Shown: one piece after another, positions 1-6,544 of the stretch | How positions within the stretch are numbered: position 1 is the stretch's first letter | Layout: each line of letters starts with the position of its first letter | Origin: a virus | IMG/VR virus record: IMGVR_UViG_3300031216_000053 | Coordinates: 1 to 27,777 of that record | Reading direction: 5' to 3' (one strand) | Length of the DNA: 27,777 nt | The notes under the pieces: generated by a model | Seen by the model: only the letters and a program-made list of their open reading frames with translations | What the model was told of the DNA's origin: nothing | Database searches by the model: none | Program-made: the position numbers and the translations under genes

Positions 1-427
1 CCGGCAATTAAGTACAGTTGCAGATTCCATAAAGGAAGCGGGGAATGTGGTTAGCACAGACTTAATTACACTTGTTGATCAAAACATGACTGTAGGCAGA
101 ACAATCACGGTCGAATTTATTAGTGCGGATGCAGGGCTTACAGATAAAGATTTCTGGATTGAAGTTGCATATCCGAATGAAACTAATCACGCAGAAGCAG
201 ATGTTGTATCCGGTCGCAGTGCCCAATTATATCCTCTTGATTCAGGCGGTGCTGCACACACAGCATCAGCATCTGGATGGAATGTTGGAACTGGGACTGC
301 GTATAAACAATCTGTTGTAATTCCCGCACAAGCAGGAGGTACTGCATTTGGTGTCATTCGGGTATCTGCACTGCTCAGGAAAGCAAGCACAGACGTCAAT
401 GTTGATCCTAAAGTTACAGTGAGTTAG
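1..427 (+). CDS. C-terminal part of a putative virion protein (partial, 5' end outside window)
   Basis: The reading frame is open from base 2, upstream of the first possible start (GTG at 47), so the gene most likely begins outside the window and this is its C-terminal 141 codons. The visible protein is rich in Thr, Ala, Gly and Val with few charged residues. It ends in a beta-rich segment (WNVGTGTAYKQSVVIP, then FGVIRVSALLRKAS and DPKVTVS). This style is common at the C-termini of phage structural or decoration proteins. The stop is followed two bases later by the next + gene, so the two are co-transcribed. Its orientation matches the late operon at the other end of the window, which suggests it belongs to the end of that operon. 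The exact function is not recognised. An internal GTG start is possible but less likely, because the frame stays open upstream. Confidence 0.6.
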   Translation, partial: RQLSTVADSIKEAGNVVSTDLITLVDQNMTVGRTITVEFISADAGLTDKDFWIEVAYPNETNHAEADVVSGRSAQLYPLDSGGAAHTASASGWNVGTGTAYKQSVVIPAQAGGTAFGVIRVSALLRKASTDVNVDPKVTVS

Positions 428-429
428 TC

Positions 430-783
430 ATGTCGCACATCAGATTAGTTAACGATAACTGGGTTGAAATAGAATTTGAAGGTTTACGCCTTGTTGGCAA
501 TCAATGGGTTGAGGGTGTTACGTTTTTCGACCCGACCTTGGAAGGCTCAGGTGTTATCTCAGATGAAATAGTAAGGGCGCTAGGGTCAGGTCATATAAAC
601 GATCTGCTCTCAACTCACTTCGGTAGAACCGCGACAGAATCCCTACAGGATGCAGAGTACAGGTTTCTGGTTGCTGCCGGTGCGACTCCAAGCGATATCG
701 CTAGTATGTGGGTAGAACTATATGGATCTGCTAACGAACAGGATGTTGAGAGCGCGAAGCTTGCTTATTGGGTTAACCAGTAA
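430..783 (+). CDS. Hypothetical phage protein, 117 aa, end of late operon
   Basis: This small acidic protein has no membrane segment or signal peptide. The start ATG lies two bases after the preceding stop, and GTGAG upstream may serve as a weak ribosome binding site. The N-terminus contains two similar short stretches (NDNWVEIEFEGLRL and GNQWVEGVTFF), suggesting a small beta domain. The C-terminal half is predicted-helical in character (acidic and Ala-rich, ending KLAYWVNQ). I do not recognise a family. It is the last + gene before the convergent early block, and its stop codon overlaps a hairpin of the dispersed GTTGC-N6-GCAAC family. Position suggests a virion or tail-associated role, but that is inference only. 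Confidence 0.6.
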   Translation: MSHIRLVNDNWVEIEFEGLRLVGNQWVEGVTFFDPTLEGSGVISDEIVRALGSGHINDLLSTHFGRTATESLQDAEYRFLVAAGATPSDIASMWVELYGSANEQDVESAKLAYWVNQ

Positions 784-801
784 GTTGCTCCAACGCAACT
801 T
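782..801. repeat. GTTGC-N6-GCAAC hairpin, copy 1 (convergent gene ends)
   Basis: The sequence AAGTTGC-tccaac-GCAACTT forms a 7-bp perfect stem with a 6-base loop. It sits exactly between the stop of the + gene at 783 and the stop of the - gene at 801. There is no long T-run on either side, so it may act as a weak bidirectional terminator or mRNA 3' end. It is a member of the eight-copy family. Confidence 0.7.
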
Positions 802-2228
802 TACGCAATAGCTTTAAGTCGACCGTACTCTTTGATGAGATCTCGTATCGATGTCTCATCTTCCATCTTTAGTTCCAAGGCTTTAAGCACAACCATGTCC
901 ATCGTGTTAGCCATCAAGATCCTGTGATTCATAACAGTCGGCGCATTGTTACCCTGCCTTCTTATGCGCGAGTACGCCTGATAGTACAACTCCCATGACC
1001 AGTTTAGACCGAACCATATTATGTTGTGGCAACTGGTTTGCAAGCGGTCAACCCCGTGACCCATCGATGCCGGATGTCCTATGATCATATCGAGGTTGCC
1101 AGTATTCCAGTCGATGATAGCTTGATTGAAATCTGACTCCGAGGTCTTCGATGAGATCCACATCGAGTTGGGGAATTCTTTCTGGATGCGGATAGCTTCA
1201 TGCTGAAACTGATATAACACTAGAACGGGCTGTCCGTTAAGTTCTTCGACAAGCTCTTTCATGGCGTCGATCTTCATCGTGTGTATATTTTCTGACTCAG
1301 GTAAACCAGGATTTAGGTAAACTGCGCCGCCCGCCCATTGCAGGCAACGATTCACCAGTGATGCCTTGTTTTTGATCTCGATTGAGTTACCGCTTTCCAA
1401 TTCGATTAACATCTCTTTCTCGATCTGATCATACTCAAGTTGCATACCTTTAGGCATATCAAGCATGATATCGTTGTCTAACAGATCCGGCATTTTAAGA
1501 TAGTCTTCGGCTCTAAGATCCATAGTGATGCCACCGATCAGGTCAGTGATCTGTTGCTTAGCCTTCTCAAACGGGGCGAACCTGTATCCACTGTGATCAG
1601 ACTGATAGAAGTATTTGAACTTGTACCTGTCGAAGCTTGTGCCTAACCGCTTACCGGAATCTATGCAGAGATATTGCCCGTACAGATCCAACATGCCGTT
1701 CGGGGCAGGCGATCCGGTTAACCCTACCCTTCGCGGGCAATACTGTAAAAGCTTGAGTGTTGCCACCCCTCGCTTTATACCTTGCTTTATACGAGTGCCT
1801 TTCATCTTTGAGATCTCATCTATGACGCACATATTCCAAGGCGGGTATTTGCCGTGTCGTAAAAACCGATGTTCGACCTCGGCCTGTAACCAGACTAAGT
1901 TCTCAAAGTTGATCAGGTAAATATCTGCCTTTTTGCATAGACCTCGTATGCGGCTACCCTTATCCCCGATCATATAAGAGAACGTGAGATTCTGTGTATG
2001 CGACCACTTCTTCGCTTCCTGCTTCCATACTGACTGTACTACACGGAGCGGGGCGAGCACCAATACACCCGACACAGAATATGAGTCATATTTTAAGCTC
2101 TCTACGGCTGTCAGAGTAGATATGGTTTTACCTAATCCAGGATCTTGATGGAGCATCGACTCCGGATTATCCTCGATGTGTCTGGCTGTACGGACTTGGT
2201 AGTTGTGTAGGTTCTCAGGTGTTAACAT
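801..2228 (-). CDS. SNF2-type DEAD/DEAH helicase (superfamily 2)
   Basis: The protein is an ATP-dependent DNA translocase or helicase of the phage SNF2-like group, 475 aa, which is the usual length for phage members. Visible motifs are Walker A DPGLGKT at residues 29-35, motif II DEIS at about 137-140, motif III TGSPAPNG at 171-178, and a motif VI region YSRIRRQGN at about residue 425. The start ATG at 2228 lies 14 bases inside the preceding coiled-coil gene, indicating translational coupling. It is the last gene of the leftward early block with VRR-NUC, polymerase B, DUF2815 and DUF2800 genes, a combination widely seen in phage replication modules. The role is probably replication-fork or recombination remodelling. 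Family assignment is firm; the substrate is not known. Confidence 0.92.
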   Translation of the reverse strand: MLTPENLHNYQVRTARHIEDNPESMLHQDPGLGKTISTLTAVESLKYDSYSVSGVLVLAPLRVVQSVWKQEAKKWSHTQNLTFSYMIGDKGSRIRGLCKKADIYLINFENLVWLQAEVEHRFLRHGKYPPWNMCVIDEISKMKGTRIKQGIKRGVATLKLLQYCPRRVGLTGSPAPNGMLDLYGQYLCIDSGKRLGTSFDRYKFKYFYQSDHSGYRFAPFEKAKQQITDLIGGITMDLRAEDYLKMPDLLDNDIMLDMPKGMQLEYDQIEKEMLIELESGNSIEIKNKASLVNRCLQWAGGAVYLNPGLPESENIHTMKIDAMKELVEELNGQPVLVLYQFQHEAIRIQKEFPNSMWISSKTSESDFNQAIIDWNTGNLDMIIGHPASMGHGVDRLQTSCHNIIWFGLNWSWELYYQAYSRIRRQGNNAPTVMNHRILMANTMDMVVLKALELKMEDETSIRDLIKEYGRLKAIA

Positions 2229-2466
2229 ATTGCGGGTAACCCCTCTTAGGTTTGCGGTGCAGTCTCATTTTTTTGTGAGACTGTTTTTCCAGTTTAGATT
2301 CCAATATACCAACTTGCCTTTTGATTACCCGATAGTCCTCTTGCAGCCGACGATTACGTTCTCGCATTGCTACAGCATCATCGCTAAGCTCGTAAATTCG
2401 CATTGACAATTTTTCATTAATCGCCTTGTACGATTCTATTAGTTCTTCGTCATGAATTATCGGCAT
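2215..2466 (-). CDS. Small coiled-coil protein, hypothetical
   Basis: The preferred start is the ATG at 2466 (MPIIHDEELIES), because it follows the VRR-NUC stop almost directly (TGA-T-ATG) and has GGAG about 10 bases upstream. A start at 2487 is also possible and adds seven residues. The product is about 83 aa. Most of it is a charged heptad-like helix (SMRIYELSDDAVAMRERN and VIKRQVGILESKLEKQ), followed by a basic tail (KKMRLHRKPKRGYPQ). The 3' end overlaps the SNF2 gene by 14 bases. I know of no enzymatic family. A coiled-coil adaptor or DNA-binding accessory of the replication block is a reasonable inference. Confidence 0.7.
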   Translation of the reverse strand: MPIIHDEELIESYKAINEKLSMRIYELSDDAVAMRERNRRLQEDYRVIKRQVGILESKLEKQSHKKMRLHRKPKRGYPQYVNT

Positions 2467-2467
2467 A

Positions 2468-2755
2468 TCACCACTTCTCCACATCACTTAGATGAAGTAT
2501 CTTTTTAAACTGTTCGACGTTGAAGATCACAAACACCGCATGACCTAACTCAGTAAACTCTGCTATGGTTCGCTTTTGTACAGGTGAAAGCCTGCCGCCA
2601 TCTTTCTTAAACTCCACCCATACGGTAGCACCTTTAGGCGCAACGAACACTCGATCAGGTACACCGATTCGATTCGGGCAAGTTAGCTTCAAAGGTATCC
2701 AACCTTTTTGCTCTGCCATCTTGCAACACCTACGCTCTATCTCTTTCTCTTTCAT
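2468..2755 (-). CDS. VRR-NUC domain nuclease
   Basis: This is a 95-residue stand-alone VRR-NUC (PD-(D/E)xK superfamily) protein, the normal size for phage members, which act on branched or flap DNA. The diagnostic run is visible: an N-terminal helix with EIERRCCKMAEQKGW, the catalytic GVPDRVFVAP with its Asp, VEFKKDGGRLSPVQ with the E-x-K pair, and a C-terminal strand AVFVIF. The ribosome binding site AGGA lies inside the end of the upstream 38-codon ORF, only four bases before the ATG. It is encoded between that small membrane peptide and a coiled-coil gene, and next to the SNF2 helicase, with which VRR-NUC proteins are commonly paired in phages. Likely role: resolution or processing of replication and recombination intermediates. 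Confidence 0.92.
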   Translation of the reverse strand: MKEKEIERRCCKMAEQKGWIPLKLTCPNRIGVPDRVFVAPKGATVWVEFKKDGGRLSPVQKRTIAEFTELGHAVFVIFNVEQFKKILHLSDVEKW

Positions 2756-2759
2756 AAAC

Positions 2760-2876
2760 TTATCCTATGCTAATTGTTACAAAACTAAACAACCAAAGTA
2801 CCAATTCGATAGCAGCCCATCCAACTACGGCTGCAACTACAAAAAGAGGCCGAATTTTAATATTTGCATAACTCAT
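2760..2876 (-). CDS. Small hydrophobic peptide, 38 aa, predicted membrane protein
   Basis: This short ORF is coupled on both sides. Its ATG overlaps the TGA of the methylase-like gene (ATGA), and its TAA is four bases before the VRR-NUC start, whose ribosome binding site it contains. The product begins MSYANIKIRPLF and continues as one long hydrophobic segment (residues about 11-37, with VVAAVVGWAAIELVLWLF) without charges except one Glu. It looks like a single transmembrane helix, with the basic end at the N-terminus. Function is unknown. Similar tiny membrane peptides in phages can be holin-like or can alter host membranes, but nothing here specifies that. The tight coupling is the main evidence that it is real. 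Confidence 0.7.
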   Translation of the reverse strand: MSYANIKIRPLFVVAAVVGWAAIELVLWLFSFVTISIG

Positions 2877-3502
2877 AAATTACCCCATTGTTCGGCAAAA
2901 GCATCACCTATGCCAGTGAATGTCCTAGCTCGATCTTTCCATCTATCAGCACTCGGCCCCATATAAAAGACTGCCTCTCGCACCCTTACAGGCAGTCGCA
3001 TCATTTCACGGTACACGTTGTTGGTTTGAACTAGATCGGGAACTGAGGCTGTCTTATACAACCCTGTTCGCTTCTGTTGCATGTGACCGAACTCGTATGG
3101 CTGCACAAACTGCGGCAACGGCAAGCCTGCCATACTGGTAAGAACTCCAGGAGGGTTTTCGAAAACCACATTCTTACATACGTGCCTGCACTTAGACCAC
3201 AATATGGCTGTCCATCTGGCAGCGGCTACCCGTTCATAGTATAGCGGCGATCCCTCGGCATAGTGTTTGTTGCCCGCATTACAGAGTGCGGTACAGTCAG
3301 GGTGCATGATGATCAGATCCCATTTGATCTTACCGTTATTCAACAGGAACTCAGGGTTAAGAACATCAAGCACGTTACCTCTGTAGTGTAAGCCTTCGGG
3401 AGATTCGCTAGGCAGGAAGTCACAGGACATTGCGAAGTGACCGCGCTTGAGAAATGCGTCCCGAACTATGCCGGAGAACTCACAACCTATTAGAACGTTC
3501 AT
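2873..3502 (-). CDS. DNA cytosine methyltransferase-like phage protein
   Basis: The product is about 209 aa and belongs to a phage family often labelled DNA cytosine methyltransferase or hypothetical. The N-terminal MNVLIGCEFSGIVRDAF resembles a nucleotide-binding Rossmann start, followed by SCDFLPSESPEGLHY, IIMHPDCTALCNAG, FENPPG, a QPYEFGHMQQKRTGLY segment and the C-terminal GPSADRWKDRARTFTGI. Relatives I know usually carry HPPCT; here the Pro before Cys is Asp (HPDCT). That residue sits where the catalytic PC of a C5-methylase would be, so methylase activity is uncertain. The ATG at 3502 is chosen over the TTG at 3508. It overlaps the preceding zinc-binding gene and is coupled to the 38-aa peptide downstream. 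Confidence 0.75.
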   Translation of the reverse strand: MNVLIGCEFSGIVRDAFLKRGHFAMSCDFLPSESPEGLHYRGNVLDVLNPEFLLNNGKIKWDLIIMHPDCTALCNAGNKHYAEGSPLYYERVAAARWTAILWSKCRHVCKNVVFENPPGVLTSMAGLPLPQFVQPYEFGHMQQKRTGLYKTASVPDLVQTNNVYREMMRLPVRVREAVFYMGPSADRWKDRARTFTGIGDAFAEQWGNL

Positions 3503-3680
3503 CGTCAAACCAGATGTCCGATCTATCGGCTCTATCGGCGGCTAACTTCCCTGCATTTTCTAAGGTAAGCATAGATCCCGAACAGGTTTCACCCATAGGA
3601 TCAAGGTGACAACGCATCTTTCCGTTGTTATGCATCTTAACGCTCTCATCACATAGCGGGCATTTTTTCGTAATTGTCAT
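3480..3680 (-). CDS. Small zinc-ribbon-like protein
   Basis: This 66-aa protein has a probable zinc-binding knuckle in its first half: CPLC at residues 7-10, a short linker with H17, then C24-H25 and C33 around RCHLDPMGETC. The C-terminal half is charged (DRADRSDIWFDDER). The ATG overlaps the TGA of the gene before it (ATGA), and its own 3' end overlaps the methylase-like gene, so it is part of a tightly coupled run. Small zinc knuckles of this sort are common in phage early operons and often bind nucleic acid. No specific function can be assigned. Confidence 0.72.
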   Translation of the reverse strand: MTITKKCPLCDESVKMHNNGKMRCHLDPMGETCSGSMLTLENAGKLAADRADRSDIWFDDERSNRL

Positions 3681-3880
3681 TCTGGATTTTCCTCTTTGAT
3701 TATTTGTTCACACGTATCGATGATAGCTTTAAGACGATCCATAATGCCTAGTCTTTCACAATCATCTACGCCGGTATCCATGCGGTCCTCATCGCTGTCA
3801 AACATATCAACCTCTTTCAAGGCTGATCTCGCTCTGACCATGTTTTCTATTGCTCTATTTGTCCTCTTGCTAAACTCCAT
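3677..3880 (-). CDS. Hypothetical early protein, 67 aa
   Basis: The ATG at 3880 (MEFSKRTNRAIENM) is preferred to the upstream TTG at 3901, because an AGAGG ribosome binding site sits eight to nine bases before it. The protein is helical in character and acidic (DMFDSDEDRMDTGVDD in the middle, ending IIKEENPE). It overlaps the downstream zinc-ribbon gene by four bases, and its start lies within the tail of a 33-codon ORF. I recognise no family. Function unknown. Confidence 0.65.
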   Translation of the reverse strand: MEFSKRTNRAIENMVRARSALKEVDMFDSDEDRMDTGVDDCERLGIMDRLKAIIDTCEQIIKEENPE

Positions 3881-3971
3881 TGTAAAACCTCTTGTGGTCA
3901 ATACGTCCGAGCCTGTCTTCTGCCTGCTTCATCCGCATTTGAATTTCTGTTGCAGTTAGGTTATCTGTCAT
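3870..3971 (-). CDS. Tiny ORF, 33 aa, coupled to polymerase gene
   Basis: The ATG overlaps the last codons of the DNA polymerase gene, with GGGG eight bases upstream (in GTGTGGGGTATAC). The stop lies 11 bases inside the next gene, so the layout is that of a translationally coupled chain. The peptide starts MTDNLTATEIQMRMKQ and continues as a charged helix AEDRLGRIDHKRFYNGV. The segment LTATEIQMR...LG resembles a helix in the portal protein of this same phage (MTATEVNAR...LG), which may be chance. It is supported by position and ribosome binding site, not by family. Confidence 0.45.
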   Translation of the reverse strand: MTDNLTATEIQMRMKQAEDRLGRIDHKRFYNGV

Positions 3972-5760
3972 TTGTATACCCCACACTCTTAACTATGTCC
4001 CATGCTTCTTCGATATACCATTCGTGATCGAGATCATCCGGTAGATCTACCGGCATTCTCATCATCGGTATGGCCCCATCACTCTTGGCAACCTTGTTAC
4101 CATTAGAGATATAATTTATAGGTGTCGATGTCTCTGTGCTGTAGTACCATCGGACAGTCTTGCCTACATAAACCCCATCTTTCTCGGCTCCACCTTTGAC
4201 CTTACGCACCGAGACAAACTGGTGCGGATCTTTGCACTCGTATATCGTACTGAACATAGGCTTATTGTAAAGCACATAATCGATAGCAGCCTTGGCGCAT
4301 ATAGGTGTCGTCGGATTCTTAGCCAATGCGGGCGGTTTGAATACACCCTTGGTCTTGACCTGATTGTCAGATGTTAGTGCGAAGTAGTTGTTCACATCCC
4401 TGTAGTGGATAGATTTGTAGATCGTACCTTCCATGTTAAACCCTGTTTCCTTTTCCCATTCTGCTACGATGTTATACATAAGATCAGGATTACTTTTAGG
4501 TACTAGCAACGTCAGACCGTCGGTGTTAGCTGACACGCACTGTATGCCAGCTAGAGACAGCCTTTCTATAAGCATCAGTAAGGTTAGCTGTCCGGTGAAA
4601 GTCACCCCTAGCAGCAAATTAGGGGCATATATGGCGCTAAAAACACTGCCGAGCTTGCCGAAGGTTCCGTTGATTGTGATCTTCAATGTGTCTGCTGTAA
4701 CTTTGTCACCGCTTCGCTTTGCTGTGACCCTGCGGTCAACTATGGACGAGAAGATCTTAGTGAACGTGTTGCCCATGTGAGGCGGCTCATAACCGGCGTT
4801 TAGTATCAACCTCGGATAGAAGCTTTCGACGTCTATGTCGGTTACTGTGTACCTGTCTGTTGACTCATAGGACTCGGCACTGTTCTTAGAATGCAGCCCG
4901 CCTAACCCTACAGCATATTTGCGATTGTCTATGGTGACAGTTTTGCCTTTCATCCAATCAGGGGTAATTGCTTTGCCATTAGCACCTATGTCGAAAGTTG
5001 TTTCTTCCAGGAAAAACAGGAACAGGTTTAATTCTTTGGTGGTAAACTTCACCCAATCAGGCGCAGTATATGTTAGGGTTCTCGGCAAAAACTCAGTACC
5101 TTTGTCGATAGGCTTGATCGCCTTGCTGCCTGTTATGCGTTGATACTCTGAGCAGATCACCTTCTCGGCTATCTGAGCATCAGATAGTGACCGGAGATCC
5201 TGTCCGTACTCGTTGCCCATGTTGACTCTAAGCTGAATCTGTTCCCATAAGGATAGAAACAACTCCCATGTGACCATGCAATCGTTGCGACAATAAAGGC
5301 GCATAAGGTCGAGGTGACTGTCCTCGATAACCGTGGATTCATGTAGCGGTAGATCTTGTATAGTCGACGTACCGTTGCGAGCAGCATATAGCTTGAGGCT
5401 TTCAAATAGCGGTAGCGGATTTATGATGTCAATATGATCTATCTGCAGCGTGTGGAAGTGGTACTTGTTTTCAAGCTGCCACCAAAACCAGTTGTTTTTT
5501 ATGATCAGGTTGCTCGCTTCTTTCAGCAGACCGTTCGATGCACCCATGAGTGCCATAGAGAAGATCGGGAGATCATACCGCTTGCCGTTGAAGGTTACGA
5601 GGGTTGCGCCTTCACTGAGTATGCGCCTGCCTAGATCACCAATCGGCATGTTCTCTCTGTCATTGTATTTTTCGTACTCGATAATCTCGCCACTCTCGAA
5701 AATGAAAGTGGCGAGGAAGTAGTTAACGTAACATTCACAGTCTAATATAACGTGACTCAT
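3961..5760 (-). CDS. Family B DNA polymerase with 3'-5' exonuclease domain
   Basis: This is the replicative polymerase of the phage, 599 aa, at the compact end for family B. The N-terminal DnaQ-like exonuclease has D7/E9 (LDCEC), Exo II FNGKRYDLP with D63, and Exo III YCRND with Y156 and D160. The polymerase domain has motif A DIDVESFYP at about 308-315, motif B K360-ITINGTFG, and motif C ANTDG at about 411-415. Motif C differs from the classical DTD: the first Asp is Asn (N412) and only D414 remains. I have seen this variant in other phage polymerases, so it need not mean inactivity. No terminal-protein domain is evident. It lies downstream of the DUF2815 and DUF2800 genes. The start ATG at 5760 lacks a strong ribosome binding site. 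Confidence 0.9.
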   Translation of the reverse strand: MSHVILDCECYVNYFLATFIFESGEIIEYEKYNDRENMPIGDLGRRILSEGATLVTFNGKRYDLPIFSMALMGASNGLLKEASNLIIKNNWFWWQLENKYHFHTLQIDHIDIINPLPLFESLKLYAARNGTSTIQDLPLHESTVIEDSHLDLMRLYCRNDCMVTWELFLSLWEQIQLRVNMGNEYGQDLRSLSDAQIAEKVICSEYQRITGSKAIKPIDKGTEFLPRTLTYTAPDWVKFTTKELNLFLFFLEETTFDIGANGKAITPDWMKGKTVTIDNRKYAVGLGGLHSKNSAESYESTDRYTVTDIDVESFYPRLILNAGYEPPHMGNTFTKIFSSIVDRRVTAKRSGDKVTADTLKITINGTFGKLGSVFSAIYAPNLLLGVTFTGQLTLLMLIERLSLAGIQCVSANTDGLTLLVPKSNPDLMYNIVAEWEKETGFNMEGTIYKSIHYRDVNNYFALTSDNQVKTKGVFKPPALAKNPTTPICAKAAIDYVLYNKPMFSTIYECKDPHQFVSVRKVKGGAEKDGVYVGKTVRWYYSTETSTPINYISNGNKVAKSDGAIPMMRMPVDLPDDLDHEWYIEEAWDIVKSVGYTNDR

Positions 5761-5824
5761 GATACTTTAGAGAACGACACTATGTTAGCGTGAACTTTGA
5801 TTTCAGGTGAAGGCTCTGCATGGT

Positions 5825-6544
5825 TTAAAGGAAGTCTATGTTCTTGGAAGCCGGAGCCGGAGCCGGAGCCACAGGCATTCCACCCGTAGCAAGATGATTA
5901 CCTTGACCCATAGAAGGCATTCCAGGAGCAGAGGCAGTGGCGGCAGGAGCGCCCGCGACAGGTTGGAAGATACCTGCTGCATCGACTTCTTCTGATCCGA
6001 AGTGTTCACCTTCGCGAAGATACTGCACCGCTACTAAGTTTGAGCGAACACCTCGACCATACTCGTTGTCCTGTAACCACAATGATATGACGCCATCACA
6101 GTAGTTGCCCCCGACGAACATGGTGTTGGCATTGGCTGTAGGAGGCAACTCTTTTCCATCAGTCCCGTATAGGGTAGGTTTCGCATTGTTAGATCCACCT
6201 ATCCAGACCACGTTGCCAGTATAACCTTCGTAGACCTCACCAGTCTGGCGGCTAGTTTTTTCGCTACCTATCCCGTAGCAACGCATCCACTTGTCCTGAT
6301 TGATCATATTGATCGCAGCAGGAGCATGTTCTTTCCACCTTTCAGTGGCTAGTTCTTGTAGGATCTGTCCGATCTCTGACCATTCAGGTGCATCAGGTGT
6401 AAGCAGGAAGTTGCAGGAATACTTAGGCGGGCCCTTCTCTACCGACTTAGGCACAAGTACATTCGGGAAACTAAGTCGAGCGTTGCGAATCCACAACACG
6501 TTGTTAGTTCCATTGGGGTTTTGCAATATCATAATTTTCTCCAA
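5825..6544 (-). CDS. DUF2815 single-stranded DNA-binding protein
   Basis: This 239-aa protein matches the DUF2815 family, an SSB-like OB-fold protein of phage replication modules. Recognisable segments are LWIRNARLSFPNVL near the N-terminus, KYSCNFLLTPDAPE, NQDKWMRCYGIG, and DGVISLWLQDNEYGRGVRSNL, with the core ending near residue 185. A flexible Ala/Pro/Gly/Met linker follows (a 6-bp GGAGCC tandem repeat encodes PAPAPA). The tail ends KNIDFL. The linker-plus-tip design parallels bacterial SSB. Its ATG follows the DUF2800 gene TAA directly. It probably coats single-stranded DNA and recruits partners through the tip. The tip is shared with several other proteins in this window. Confidence 0.9.
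   Translation of the reverse strand: MEKIMILQNPNGTNNVLWIRNARLSFPNVLVPKSVEKGPPKYSCNFLLTPDAPEWSEIGQILQELATERWKEHAPAAINMINQDKWMRCYGIGSEKTSRQTGEVYEGYTGNVVWIGGSNNAKPTLYGTDGKELPPTANANTMFVGGNYCDGVISLWLQDNEYGRGVRSNLVAVQYLREGEHFGSEEVDAAGIFQPVAGAPAATASAPGMPSMGQGNHLATGGMPVAPAPAPASKNIDFL

Noticed and set aside
2565-2966. 133-codon + strand ORF
   Set aside because: It is antisense to the VRR-NUC, small membrane peptide and methylase-like genes, and has no family features.
5761-5824. Possible extra reading frame between DUF2815 and the polymerase, ending in an ATGA overlap
   Set aside because: It has no start codon of its own and would need a frameshift in the Pro/Ala repeat; the evidence is too thin.
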